Source: Pseudoalteromonas citrea (GTDB lineage: Bacteria > Pseudomonadota > Gammaproteobacteria > Enterobacterales > Alteromonadaceae). From it: DNA of 64,000 nt. The notes under the pieces are model-generated. The model did not search any database and was not told where the DNA came from. It saw only the letters and a program-made list of their open reading frames with translations. Within the stretch, counting starts at the first letter, position 1. Each line of letters begins with the position of its first letter. Below are positions 9,320-17,716 of the stretch, piece after piece. A program made the translations under genes and the position numbers. Where the stretch lies: assembly GCF_000238375.3 (NCBI RefSeq), contig NZ_AHBZ03000022.1, forward strand, positions 62,001 through 126,000. The letters run 5' to 3'.

Positions 9320-11635
9320 TTAGCCCACCTCATGATAATTACCTAACCACTTTGAGAAATCAGCGGCTGCTAATGGGCGGCTCAAATGATAACCTTGGGC
9401 ATAATCACATTGCATCTTTTGTAGTAAATCAAGTGATGATTGGTTTTCAACTCCTTCCGCGACAACACAAAACCCGAGTTGATGACCAAGGGTAATTGTC
9501 GAGTGAACAATGCATTGGTCTTGATGTGATTCATCTAATTTTAAGATAAACACTTTATCAAGTTTTAGCTCATCAATTGGTAGCATTTTTAAACGCCCTA
9601 ATGATGTTTGGCCTACACCATAGTCATCTAAAGAAATCATCACTCCTAACGATTTAAGTGCTTTTAACACCTCAATACCTTTGGCCTCATTTTCAATCAT
9701 ATCGCGTTCTGTTAACTCAATAGTAATGAGGTTCGCCGGGACATTATTATCAGCCAATATCTGTTTTAAATGTGGTAAAAAACCATCATCGGCAATATCT
9801 TGTGCTGATACATTAATGGCCGCCTTCATAGTAAGACCTTGTGATAACCACTCACTGACTTGCGTCACGACCGTACCGACAACCCATTGGGTTAATTCAA
9901 CAATTAACCCTGACTGCTCGGCTAAATCAATGAATAGCTCGGGCGAGACCCACTCCCCATTACAGCGTTTCCAGCGAATGAGTGACTCCACTTTATCAAT
10001 TTGCTGATTATTTAAATTGAGCTTCGGCTGATAAGTCATAAATAATTGCCGATCATTGGCAACTAATGCTTGTTTGAGCTCATCAATGATCTGTAAGCGT
10101 TCTAAGTGTTCTTCATCTTCCCCATCTTGATAATAATACACTTCCTCCCCCCCTTGGGCAGCAGTGTCTACCGCGATTAGGGCTCTGCGGATGAGGTCGT
10201 CGGGTGTTTGTGCTTGCTCAGGGTAACTTACTACACCAACACTGAAACGCAGTGCAATGTCGAGGCCTTGGATCGTGTAACTATCTGTAAGTAATGTAAC
10301 TAGTTGAGTCACACATTCTTGCATAGTACTATCCGGTTTTGCTGCAAGTACTGTTAAAAATTCATCACCGCCCAATCGAGCATTAAAGCCAGTCAGAGAC
10401 TCAGTGGCCATTTTCATCCGCTCTGCCACGGCTTGAATACAACTATCCCCCACCCTTGGACCTAACTTATCATTGATATGCCTTAAGCCTTTAATATCGA
10501 TTGCGACAAGATAAAACTGCTGTGAGCCGGTAAGGTGTTTACTTAATAAGTCTAGTGCTGCGGTTCGATTATAAAAGCCCGTTAAATTATCATGTCGCGC
10601 CTGAAAGCGAATTTGCTTCTCACGCGTCTGAATGTCTTCCCCCATCTCATGAAATGCATCGACTAATTCACAAATTTCTTTACTGGGTTTGGTCTCTGTG
10701 AGCGTGGCTAAATAATTACCTTGTGCGAATTGCTTTGCCATTACTGTGAGTTGCTGCAACGGCGTCGTTAAGTTATTCGCCAATATGCCACTGGCAATAA
10801 AGCCTAATACGATGGTCCCGCACGATAACAGAATAATCGTTAAAACCAATTGATCAAACTCTTGGTAATGGCGACTCAAGTCCGCACTCAATACCACGCT
10901 AATTGGATTACTCGCTAACGCTGCTAAAGGTACTTCAGCACTAATAAATACTGGGTGTTCTTTAAACCAACGAGTGATCCTTTGACCGTGAATGTAACCC
11001 AATAAATCTAACTCTGATGGATACTCCATGATAGAGCTGGCTTTCAAGCCACTCACATGACCAATGAAGCTCATTTCCATTCCCGTTAATTCTTTTAGTT
11101 CAACGGCCACAGTTTCATCAATGGCGAAGCCAACAATACTGAATGCAATTGTTCGCGGGGCTTTAATGGGTAAAATTATGGCTTGATACAGCTTGCCACT
11201 AATCACAATAAATGTAGAGCGCTCACCATTTGCCAGTAAATCCTTCATTAACGCACGACTGTCATCTGGTAGTACAATGTCCGCTTGATTTGCTGAGATC
11301 ATCTTGCCACGGACATCAAGTAACAGCATTAAATCAGCATCAATGCGCTGACTGTGGTTGTATAACACACTTCGAATGGTTTCAGCATCACGAGACGCGA
11401 CCGCTTGTTTAAAGCCAAAATCAGCAGTGAGTACCGTCGCTGCTGTCACCAACAAACGCTCTTTGGCTTTTAAATACTGTTGGTAAACATTTTGCGCAAC
11501 TTTTAAATCCTGCTGAACCTGTCTTTCGTTAAAGTGACTAGTCGACCACCAAAAGCTCACCAAGCTTGCCATTGAGGTCAGTAAAACCAAGCCCACACAC
11601 AATAAAATAATCCGATTCTTTAAACTAGTGCCCAT
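9320..11635 (-). CDS. Membrane GGDEF-EAL cyclic-di-GMP protein with periplasmic sensor
   Basis: This 771-residue protein combines two membrane helices (about residues 8-28 and 255-285) flanking a periplasmic CACHE-like sensor, then HAMP, GGDEF and EAL domains. The GGDEF motif is intact (LGGDEF), suggesting diguanylate cyclase activity. The EAL motif reads ESL, but the metal and catalytic residues remain visible: INVSA, ELTE, LDDYG, LKLDK, AEGVE and AQGY. A bifunctional enzyme is therefore possible. The frame extends to a TTG at 11659, but AAGGAG precedes the ATG at 11635. It stands alone on its strand. Confidence 0.9.
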   Translation of the reverse strand: MGTSLKNRIILLCVGLVLLTSMASLVSFWWSTSHFNERQVQQDLKVAQNVYQQYLKAKERLLVTAATVLTADFGFKQAVASRDAETIRSVLYNHSQRIDADLMLLLDVRGKMISANQADIVLPDDSRALMKDLLANGERSTFIVISGKLYQAIILPIKAPRTIAFSIVGFAIDETVAVELKELTGMEMSFIGHVSGLKASSIMEYPSELDLLGYIHGQRITRWFKEHPVFISAEVPLAALASNPISVVLSADLSRHYQEFDQLVLTIILLSCGTIVLGFIASGILANNLTTPLQQLTVMAKQFAQGNYLATLTETKPSKEICELVDAFHEMGEDIQTREKQIRFQARHDNLTGFYNRTAALDLLSKHLTGSQQFYLVAIDIKGLRHINDKLGPRVGDSCIQAVAERMKMATESLTGFNARLGGDEFLTVLAAKPDSTMQECVTQLVTLLTDSYTIQGLDIALRFSVGVVSYPEQAQTPDDLIRRALIAVDTAAQGGEEVYYYQDGEDEEHLERLQIIDELKQALVANDRQLFMTYQPKLNLNNQQIDKVESLIRWKRCNGEWVSPELFIDLAEQSGLIVELTQWVVGTVVTQVSEWLSQGLTMKAAINVSAQDIADDGFLPHLKQILADNNVPANLITIELTERDMIENEAKGIEVLKALKSLGVMISLDDYGVGQTSLGRLKMLPIDELKLDKVFILKLDESHQDQCIVHSTITLGHQLGFCVVAEGVENQSSLDLLQKMQCDYAQGYHLSRPLAAADFSKWLGNYHEVG

Positions 11636-12045
11636 GATGCTCCTTAAGTACTTCACCAAAGGTATTACGAGGTAAAGGTGTAGATGCTGCTGTTATTATT
11701 CTTGTTCTCGTTGCTTTACCGGGCAATCGTAATTAATACACCCAGCCATATCTTGTCTTCACCAGCCATAACATACTTCATTGCACTGCATAAAAGCTAT
11801 TCCCTCAAAGTGGGCACACACGGCAGATACTTTTACACATACAGAAAAAGCGGTGATGTGGTAAAAGTACAAAATAGTTATGGTCTGAAAAACACATGTG
11901 AAAGACTAACCTTATCATCAGCGTTTTACTTTATAGCTCTAAGTAAAAGTGACAGGCAGCTTAATTGCAAGGAATTTGCGAGGTAATACCCAACAAACAA
12001 CATAAACTCCTGTTTATTGGGTAAATATCATGATTTTTACTGATT
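11636..12045. other. 410-base gap with inverted repeats and no convincing gene
   Basis: The region lies between purC and the GGDEF-EAL gene, both on the minus strand. A 100-codon frame at 11684-11986 has low-complexity hydrophobic ends, no ribosome binding site and no recognisable family, so I do not call it. Three inverted repeats are present: TACTTTTAC/GTAAAAGTA (11828-11836 and 11861-11869), TTTTACTT/AAGTAAAA (11924-11931 and 11941-11948), and the longer stem at 11987-12023. The promoter of the GGDEF-EAL gene must lie here. Confidence 0.6.
11987..12023 (-). terminator. 13-bp stem-loop downstream of purC
   Basis: TACCCAACAAACA (11987-11999) pairs with TGTTTATTGGGTA (12011-12023) with a single mismatch and an 11-base loop. 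It lies 23 bases after the purC stop. No T-tract follows on the minus strand, so it may be an mRNA-stabilising hairpin and not a classic intrinsic terminator. Confidence 0.45.
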
Positions 12046-13152
12046 TTATTCTACGTCAATTAAGCCATAGTCACGATCAAGAATAGCGATTACTTCAGCA
12101 CGCGGATCGGCAGGGATAGTCAGTTGCTTACCAACTATTTTACTGGCAATGCCAACATAGGTATCAGATACCGACATCAACACATCTACCGGTAGCTTAT
12201 ATCCATGCGCAAGCGCTTCACGCTCAGTCATGCGATCTTTATTCAGTAGCACGTCACTGTCGGGCACGTTATTGATTAATAGCTGTCGGAACCCTTCTTT
12301 TGAGTTTTCAACAATTTTACCATCACGGTATGCTGGTCCATCCCAGATGCGACTTGAATCTGGCGTGCCAACCTCGTCGATATAAATCAATTTTTGGCTG
12401 CCATCTTGTTGCTCGACATAACCAAACTCAAATTTGGTATCCACAAAAATTTGATCTAACTTGGCCAACTCGTCGCTTATCAAAGCAAAGCCTTCGCTAA
12501 GTAATTGCTCATATTTAGCAACATCTTGCTCTGTGTTAAAATTGAATTCGGCTAAATTATCGGTAATATTTTTACGGGTAATATTCACATCATCTACTTC
12601 AGGAACATCTGCGACACCCGTAATGATCCCCTTAGTTGAAGGCGTGATCAAAACCTCATCTAGCTTTTGGTTCGCTTCTAAGCCCTCTGGTAAATCAATA
12701 CCACAGAAGTTGCGAACGCCTTTGCTATAGTCACGCCACATGCTACCTGTAATGTACTGACGAGCAATTGCCTCGACTTTTACCGTACTGGCTTTCCTTA
12801 CGATCCACACGTATGGGTGCGGAATATCAACAATATGGTTACCAGCTAAACCGGCATCGTCGAACAACTTAAACCAATGTGCTGCCACACTGTTTAAAGC
12901 AATGCCTTTACCTGGCACACCATTCAAATCATTCTCACCTTGCCAAATACAGTCAAAGGCTGAAATACGGTCTGAGATAACCATAATCGCTAACTCAGTC
13001 CCTTTTGGTACGTCATACTTTTTATCTGCAATTAAACGGGCACTATCTTCATCCGTTAACCAATATACTGAACGCACCTTACCGCTGTGTACTGCACCTT
13101 TGGTGCGAATTGGCAGATCATCATTTACATCTAAAACTTTGTAGCTACTCAT
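12046..13152 (-). CDS. purC: Phosphoribosylaminoimidazole-succinocarboxamide synthase (SAICAR synthase)
   Basis: This cytoplasmic enzyme of purine synthesis joins CAIR and aspartate using ATP. The 368-residue protein is the long form seen in Vibrio, Shewanella and Pseudoalteromonas, not the roughly 237-residue E. coli form. Visible family segments are GKVRSVYWL near the start, [32 protein letters not shown] and the acidic [15 protein letters not shown] motif. A GGAG precedes the ATG. It appears monocistronic, with no other pur gene adjacent. No purine riboswitch or obvious PurR box was identified upstream. Confidence 0.95.
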   Translation of the reverse strand: MSSYKVLDVNDDLPIRTKGAVHSGKVRSVYWLTDEDSARLIADKKYDVPKGTELAIMVISDRISAFDCIWQGENDLNGVPGKGIALNSVAAHWFKLFDDAGLAGNHIVDIPHPYVWIVRKASTVKVEAIARQYITGSMWRDYSKGVRNFCGIDLPEGLEANQKLDEVLITPSTKGIITGVADVPEVDDVNITRKNITDNLAEFNFNTEQDVAKYEQLLSEGFALISDELAKLDQIFVDTKFEFGYVEQQDGSQKLIYIDEVGTPDSSRIWDGPAYRDGKIVENSKEGFRQLLINNVPDSDVLLNKDRMTEREALAHGYKLPVDVLMSVSDTYVGIASKIVGKQLTIPADPRAEVIAILDRDYGLIDVE

Positions 13153-13358
13153 TATTACTCCAAGGCCGGATGCACCTTGCTAAAGGGCACAAAAATATGA
13201 GGGGGTTAGGAGGCGCTATAATAAGCTTTTAGGGCTTAAATCACAATCTATAGCCGAAAAGTTCGTACGAAAATACAGCCACTAAATGGAATACGACCTT
13301 GATGGTGTTTCATCGCCAAAAGTCGGCATTTAAACCAAACTCGGTGTTGCTAAGATGA

Positions 13359-13381
13359 AAACTGTAATACTATCTCATTGA
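13359..13381 (+). promoter_or_regulatory. Candidate Zur-type operator upstream of the ABC/DUF3299 operon
   Basis: The core TGTAATACTATCTCA (13363-13377) agrees at 11 of 15 positions with the gammaproteobacterial Zur palindrome TGTTATAATATAACA. It lies 22 bases before the ATPase start codon, where a repressor would block a promoter. The match is imperfect, so this is a hypothesis only. Confidence 0.3.
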
Positions 13382-13403
13382 CATTCACTCGCTTGGTTTC
13401 ATT

Positions 13404-14084
13404 ATGCTCACAATCACAGACCTTACTCATACTTGGCCTGGCCAGTCCCAACCGACGCTCAACATTAAAGCGTTACATATTGACAAAGGTGAACGTGTTT
13501 TCTTGTACGGCCCAAGCGGATGCGGGAAATCGACGTTACTTGGGCTACTGGCGGGCATCAATATGCTGCAATCAGGCCAAGTTAAAATATTAAATACTGA
13601 CTTAGCAACATTAAGTCATGCCAACCGAGATCGTTTTAGAGCAGATCATATTGGCACAATATTTCAAAGCTTTAACTTACTTCCCTATTTAAATCCGCTC
13701 GAAAATGTCACTTTAGGGTGCGAATTTTCAAAACAACGACACAAACGCTTGGCTGATAAAAATACCGACGTAAAAACCGAAGCAACTCGACTTTTAAACG
13801 CCCTCGGTATCAATGAGTCAGTATTATCGCAGGATGTATCAAAACTCAGTATTGGGCAGCAACAGCGTGTTGCCGCCGCCAGAGCATTTATCGGTGAACC
13901 TGAGCTTATTATTGCCGATGAGCCCACCTCATCATTAGATGCCGATAACCGCCAAGCTTTCATCGAAACGTTATTTAGCCAAGCCAAAGGTTACCAAGCC
14001 AGTATATTGTTTGTGAGCCATGATCAGAGCCTTGCTTCGTTATTTGATCGCCAAATCAGTTTGTCAGATATTAATGGGGTATGA
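13404..14084 (+). CDS. LolD/MacB-type ABC transporter ATP-binding protein
   Basis: This 226-residue ATPase has Walker A (GPSGCGKST), the signature LSIGQQQR, Walker B (LIIADEPTSSLD) and the LFVSHD histidine, with the FQSFNLLPYL Q-loop typical of the LolD/MacB/FtsE group that works with FtsX-like permeases. The next gene, one base after its stop, encodes exactly such a permease. The pair probably performs mechanical or export work across the inner membrane, not uptake. The His-rich permease and the DUF3299 partner point to metal handling, possibly equivalent to the zinc-regulated zrg genes of Vibrio cholerae; that link is inference. Confidence 0.85.
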   Translation: MLTITDLTHTWPGQSQPTLNIKALHIDKGERVFLYGPSGCGKSTLLGLLAGINMLQSGQVKILNTDLATLSHANRDRFRADHIGTIFQSFNLLPYLNPLENVTLGCEFSKQRHKRLADKNTDVKTEATRLLNALGINESVLSQDVSKLSIGQQQRVAAARAFIGEPELIIADEPTSSLDADNRQAFIETLFSQAKGYQASILFVSHDQSLASLFDRQISLSDINGV

Positions 14085-14085
14085 G

Positions 14086-15465
14086 ATGACATTGCTTAAA
14101 CTCGCTATAAAAAGTAGCTTAAACCGTAAAGCCAGTGTGTTACTTACCCTCTGTACCATCGCCATCAGTGTCATGCTGCTGTTAAGCATCGAACGAGTAA
14201 GACAAGATGCAAAAAGCAGTTTTAGTAATACAATTTCAGGCACGGATTTAATTGTTGGCGCACGTACAGGAGATATTCAATTACTATTATCTAGTGTTTT
14301 TCGCATTGGTCATACCAACAATGCAGTCTCATGGCAAAGCTACCTCGACATCAAAGACCGCAAAGGGGTGGCATGGACCATTCCAATTAGCTTAGGGGAT
14401 AGCCATAAAGGTCATGCGGTTTTAGGGACTGACGACGCCTATTTTACGCACTATCGCTACGGTAAAAAGCAACATTTAGCATTTCAGCAAGGCCGAGCGT
14501 TTCATAATGGACAAGAAGTGGTGCTGGGCAGTGATGTCGCAAGTAAATTGCATTATCATATCGGGCAGCAAATTGTGATATCACATGGTATGGGCAATAC
14601 CAGCTTTCATCATCATGATGATAACCCGATGACCATTGTCGGAATATTAGCGCCCACCGGAACACCTGTAGACAAAACACTACATATTCCACTCATTGCC
14701 GTTGACGAAATGCACCAGCAAAGTCATAAACAACCAATACTAATTGGCAATAAGCCACAAAAAACCAATGACCATGACCATGACCATGACCATGACCATG
14801 ACCATGACCATGACCATGACCATGACCATGACCAACACGATACACATCATGATGAACATGGCCACCAGCAATTTACACTCGACTCACAACCTGGTGACTT
14901 AATTGGTGCCCCAAAACAAATTACGGCATTTTTAATGGGTTTTGATTCGCCGCTGTATACCTTGCAAGTCAGGCGTAACATCAATATGTATAAGGCGGAG
15001 CCATTGCTGGCCATCATGCCTGGCATTACCCTCAGGGAACTGTGGGAAATGCTCGATATTGTGGAGAAAATACTGCTGCTGTTTTCAATCGTAGTGGTAC
15101 TTGTCAGCTTATTAGGCATGTTAACCACCTTGCTTGCCACACTCAGCCAACGCCGTAGAGAATTGGCTATCTTGCGCTCCGTAGGTGCTCGCCCCATTCA
15201 TATATTCGCCTTAATGAGCAGTGAAGCCATCCTCATCACCTTTATGGGTTGCTTAGCTGGGTGTATGTTATTTTATGGGCTACTGATCACCGCTAATCCG
15301 CTATTACAAAGCCAATTTGGCATTAGCCTAACCATTGATTGGTTGTCAAACTATGAACTCATGCTGTTAGGCGCTATTATGGCTGCCGGTACATTAATGG
15401 GGTTACTTCCCGCTGCCAGAGCCTATTTTTATTCCTTGGCTGATGGTATGAGCATTAAAATTTAG
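14086..15465 (+). CDS. FtsX-like ABC permease with Asp-His repeat
   Basis: This 459-residue membrane protein has the MacB/FtsX layout: one N-terminal membrane helix, a large periplasmic MacB_PCD domain (SGTDLIVGARTGDIQLLL...), then three C-terminal helices with the LRSVGARP cytoplasmic loop. Inserted in the periplasmic domain is a histidine-rich stretch of ten Asp-His pairs followed by further His residues, which would bind zinc, nickel or copper. The frame is open from 14020, but that part overlaps the ATPase gene; the ATG at 14086 directly follows the ATPase stop. It probably acts with the upstream ATPase and downstream DUF3299 protein. Confidence 0.85.
   Translation: MTLLKLAIKSSLNRKASVLLTLCTIAISVMLLLSIERVRQDAKSSFSNTISGTDLIVGARTGDIQLLLSSVFRIGHTNNAVSWQSYLDIKDRKGVAWTIPISLGDSHKGHAVLGTDDAYFTHYRYGKKQHLAFQQGRAFHNGQEVVLGSDVASKLHYHIGQQIVISHGMGNTSFHHHDDNPMTIVGILAPTGTPVDKTLHIPLIAVDEMHQQSHKQPILIGNKPQKTNDHDHDHDHDHDHDHDHDHDHDQHDTHHDEHGHQQFTLDSQPGDLIGAPKQITAFLMGFDSPLYTLQVRRNINMYKAEPLLAIMPGITLRELWEMLDIVEKILLLFSIVVVLVSLLGMLTTLLATLSQRRRELAILRSVGARPIHIFALMSSEAILITFMGCLAGCMLFYGLLITANPLLQSQFGISLTIDWLSNYELMLLGAIMAAGTLMGLLPAARAYFYSLADGMSIKI
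14770..14829 (+). repeat. Ten tandem GACCAT hexamers encoding (Asp-His)10
   Basis: The hexamer GACCAT is repeated ten times without a mismatch inside the FtsX-like permease gene. Because the unit is six bases, slippage would change the number of Asp-His pairs without shifting the frame. The perfect DNA identity suggests recent expansion. Confidence 0.95.
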
Positions 15466-15481
15466 GAGTACGATAAATAAC

Positions 15482-15961
15482 ATGCGATTTTTTACCTTAA
15501 TATTGCTCACTGCAATGAGTTTTTTAGGCCATACAGCTGCCCCAAAAGAGATTTTTTGGGACGATTTAGTGCCTAAAGGGCACGTACAGATCAGTAACCA
15601 AGATGCTGCAAGCCATGATGGCGCAGACCAAAACTGGGTTCAGCCTGACTTGAACGCACCAGTCGTAAAAAGCCTAGATGGGCAATCCGTAAGCCTGCCC
15701 GGGTTTGTAGTGCCACTTGAAGGCGATAGCGAGATCATCACTGAGTTCTTATTGGTACCTTACTTTGGTGCTTGTATTCATGTGCCGCCACCGCCACCGA
15801 ATCAAATTGTGCATGTAAAAATTAAAAATGGCGTCCCTATTGATAGCCTATATGATGCCATCACTGTAACTGGCACAATCAAAGTAGAAACATGGAAAGG
15901 TGAATTAGCGCAAACAGGCTACACCATGCAGGCCGTCGGGGTAGCCCCTTTTCAGCTATAA
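15482..15961 (+). CDS. Exported DUF3299 protein
   Basis: This 159-residue protein has a signal peptide (residues 1-19, cleavage near HTAA) and a mature domain matching DUF3299, with FWDDLVP near the start, SLPGFVVPLEG, and the hallmark FGACIHVPPPPPNQ containing one conserved Cys. The domain is thought to be periplasmic and is commonly encoded beside LolD/FtsX-type ABC genes. AGGAG upstream supports the start, 16 bases after the permease stop. A possible role is receiving metal or an envelope substrate from the ABC pair. A perfect 10-bp hairpin terminator follows. Confidence 0.82.
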   Translation: MRFFTLILLTAMSFLGHTAAPKEIFWDDLVPKGHVQISNQDAASHDGADQNWVQPDLNAPVVKSLDGQSVSLPGFVVPLEGDSEIITEFLLVPYFGACIHVPPPPPNQIVHVKIKNGVPIDSLYDAITVTGTIKVETWKGELAQTGYTMQAVGVAPFQL

Positions 15962-15995
15962 ATAACATTCGCAAAAAATTAATGGCTCAATCAAA

Positions 15996-16025
15996 AGTGC
16001 AGTAAAAATAACGTATTACTGCACT
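15996..16025. terminator. Bidirectional hairpin terminator after the DUF3299 gene
   Basis: AGTGCAGTAA (15996-16005) and TTACTGCACT (16016-16025) form a perfect 10-bp stem with a 10-base loop. AAAA precedes it and GTTTAATT follows, so it can serve both the DUF3299 operon and the convergent flavin reductase gene. Confidence 0.75.
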
Positions 16026-16031
16026 GTTTAA

Positions 16032-16646
16032 TTATGCTGGACGAGTTATTTTAAACACCTCTCCCAAACTGGCATACTCACCACCGCCTAATCGCGCGAT
16101 CGGATCTAACGCGAGTGCATCCACCTTACTGCGCCCTTTACTATCCATCTCAATAATCTCGTCGTCAATATACGCATGTGTCACTTGTACAAACATCAAC
16201 TTCATTGGCAGCTCGCCCATCTCCACCACTTTATGCAGCTTACACGCAAACGCCACTTTACATTGCGCAACTCTGGGCAAAGCTGAACCTGAAAAATCGC
16301 TCAGCGTTAAATCTAGTGAGTCCAATTCAGATTGGTCGTTAGGTAAAGTCGCTGCCGATAAAGTCACTTCATCCGCTAAGCGGCTGTCTGCAATATGAAT
16401 AACCACCTCTTCGGTGGCTTCAACATTTAATGCAGAATCTTTGTATTCACCACAGGGCTTTACACCCACCGCATACATCAACAAAGCGGGATCAGAACTG
16501 ACTGCTGTGAAATACGAAAATGGCGCTAAATTCAATGTGCCTTTTTTATTTTTAGATAATACCCATGCAACAGGGCGAGGTACCACAGTTTGCGTTAACG
16601 TATGGTATACCTTATTTGCTGACAAACTCTCAAAATCAAGGATCAT
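16032..16646 (-). CDS. Flavin reductase-like FMN-binding protein
   Basis: This 204-residue protein belongs to the flavoredoxin/flavin reductase-like domain family. Residues 20-60 read VVPRPVAWVLSKNKKGTLNLAPFSYFTAVSSDPALL, which is the FMN-binding signature, with cofactor-contacting Arg-Pro and Ser/Thr positions preserved. Members bind FMN and transfer electrons from NAD(P)H or other donors; the specific substrate is unknown. It is a single gene between a terminator on its 3' side and an 82-base gap before the DUF952 gene, so the two could be cotranscribed. Confidence 0.8.
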   Translation of the reverse strand: MILDFESLSANKVYHTLTQTVVPRPVAWVLSKNKKGTLNLAPFSYFTAVSSDPALLMYAVGVKPCGEYKDSALNVEATEEVVIHIADSRLADEVTLSAATLPNDQSELDSLDLTLSDFSGSALPRVAQCKVAFACKLHKVVEMGELPMKLMFVQVTHAYIDDEIIEMDSKGRSKVDALALDPIARLGGGEYASLGEVFKITRPA

Positions 16647-16728
16647 AAAACACTCTAAATAGACATTTATAATAATAATTTAAACTAAATAGTCGCGAAT
16701 ATACTTCATCTACGCAACTTACATCATA

Positions 16729-17589
16729 CTAGGTCGCAAATCCTTCAGGCATGGTTGTTTGATGGCCATTTACTGAAAGCTTTTTAATGATTCTCTCTTC
16801 ATTTGGATAGGCTTTAATGAGTGCATCAGCAACCCCGGCTGTAAAACAACTACCGGTAAAACCAGGTGCCATTGTGCAACCAAATAACGCATACTGGCCG
16901 CCTTCGACTAAACAGCCACCCTGCCACACTCCCGCAGGAATACGGTATTGGCAGACTTGTCCATTGGCAAAATCAGCACCAAGCACCACTTGCTCAGAGC
17001 GACCATCCGGGTGTAAAAGGGTCAACTCAAGTGGGTCGCCACCGTAAAAATGCCACACTTCGTCAAAGGTCAGCTTATGAAAACACGATACGCTAGTTAG
17101 GCTGTCACAATACAATCCTATCATTGCCGTACCAACGGGCTCACCAAGTGCATTATTGCAACTAGAACGCCATGTACTTTTAAATAACGTACTTTCAACT
17201 GGTAAACGTTCAAACCGATAATGCCGTAATACCGCCATGACCTGTGGCGTAATAGGTTGATGTTTAAAATGTACCAGTTCACACACATCAACAATTGCAT
17301 CACGATTTAACACACCATAAATATGTGCAAACAAACTCGTTGAATTCATGCTGAGTGACGGTGCTTCATAACGCACCTCAGCATCGAGTAAAGTCGGGTC
17401 AATCACCAATAAGGATAGGGCTGTGTGATCAGTAAAAAATTGGCTAACAACGTCATCAACTTGGTGATATTCACAAGCATGAATAAAGCCTTCTTGTGTT
17501 AACGAGGCTGGCACATAACTTTCACTCGATACAATGGCTGGCGTGTCAGCCGATGGGACAATGACAAATAGCGCGTTAATGTGTGCCAT
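16729..17589 (-). CDS. DUF952-DUF985 (cupin_5) fusion protein
   Basis: This 286-residue protein joins two families that are usually separate. Residues 1-105 match DUF952 (ASLTQEGFIHACEYHQV, VIDPTLLDAEVRYE, FAHIYGVLNRDAI). Residues 115-275 match the DUF985 cupin_5 family (HYRFERLPVESTLF, EVWHFYGGDPLELTLLHPDG, PAGVWQGGCL, FGCTMAPGF). The cupin half may be a sugar- or small-molecule-binding or isomerase-like barrel; no reaction is established for DUF952. The frame is open from 17628, but AAGGA lies 8 bases before the ATG at 17589, which also opens the DUF952 domain. Confidence 0.8.
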   Translation of the reverse strand: MAHINALFVIVPSADTPAIVSSESYVPASLTQEGFIHACEYHQVDDVVSQFFTDHTALSLLVIDPTLLDAEVRYEAPSLSMNSTSLFAHIYGVLNRDAIVDVCELVHFKHQPITPQVMAVLRHYRFERLPVESTLFKSTWRSSCNNALGEPVGTAMIGLYCDSLTSVSCFHKLTFDEVWHFYGGDPLELTLLHPDGRSEQVVLGADFANGQVCQYRIPAGVWQGGCLVEGGQYALFGCTMAPGFTGSCFTAGVADALIKAYPNEERIIKKLSVNGHQTTMPEGFAT

Positions 17590-17716
17590 GACTTTTCCTT
17601 CATTAAACCTCAATAAAGACCATATCATGGCATTAAATCACTCAGTAGAATATGGTTTTTTCTGCTGAGTGATAAGCACCCTCTCTCTGATATTAAGCAA
17701 GCAGCAGTTAGTTTGG

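Noticed and set aside
11684-11986. 100-codon frame between purC and the GGDEF-EAL gene
   Set aside because: No ribosome binding site, no recognisable family, and its sequence overlaps inverted repeats. I consider it chance.
14020-14085. N-terminal extension of the FtsX-like permease
   Set aside because: It lies within the ATPase gene in another frame, and the ATG at 14086 gives the normal membrane-helix start.
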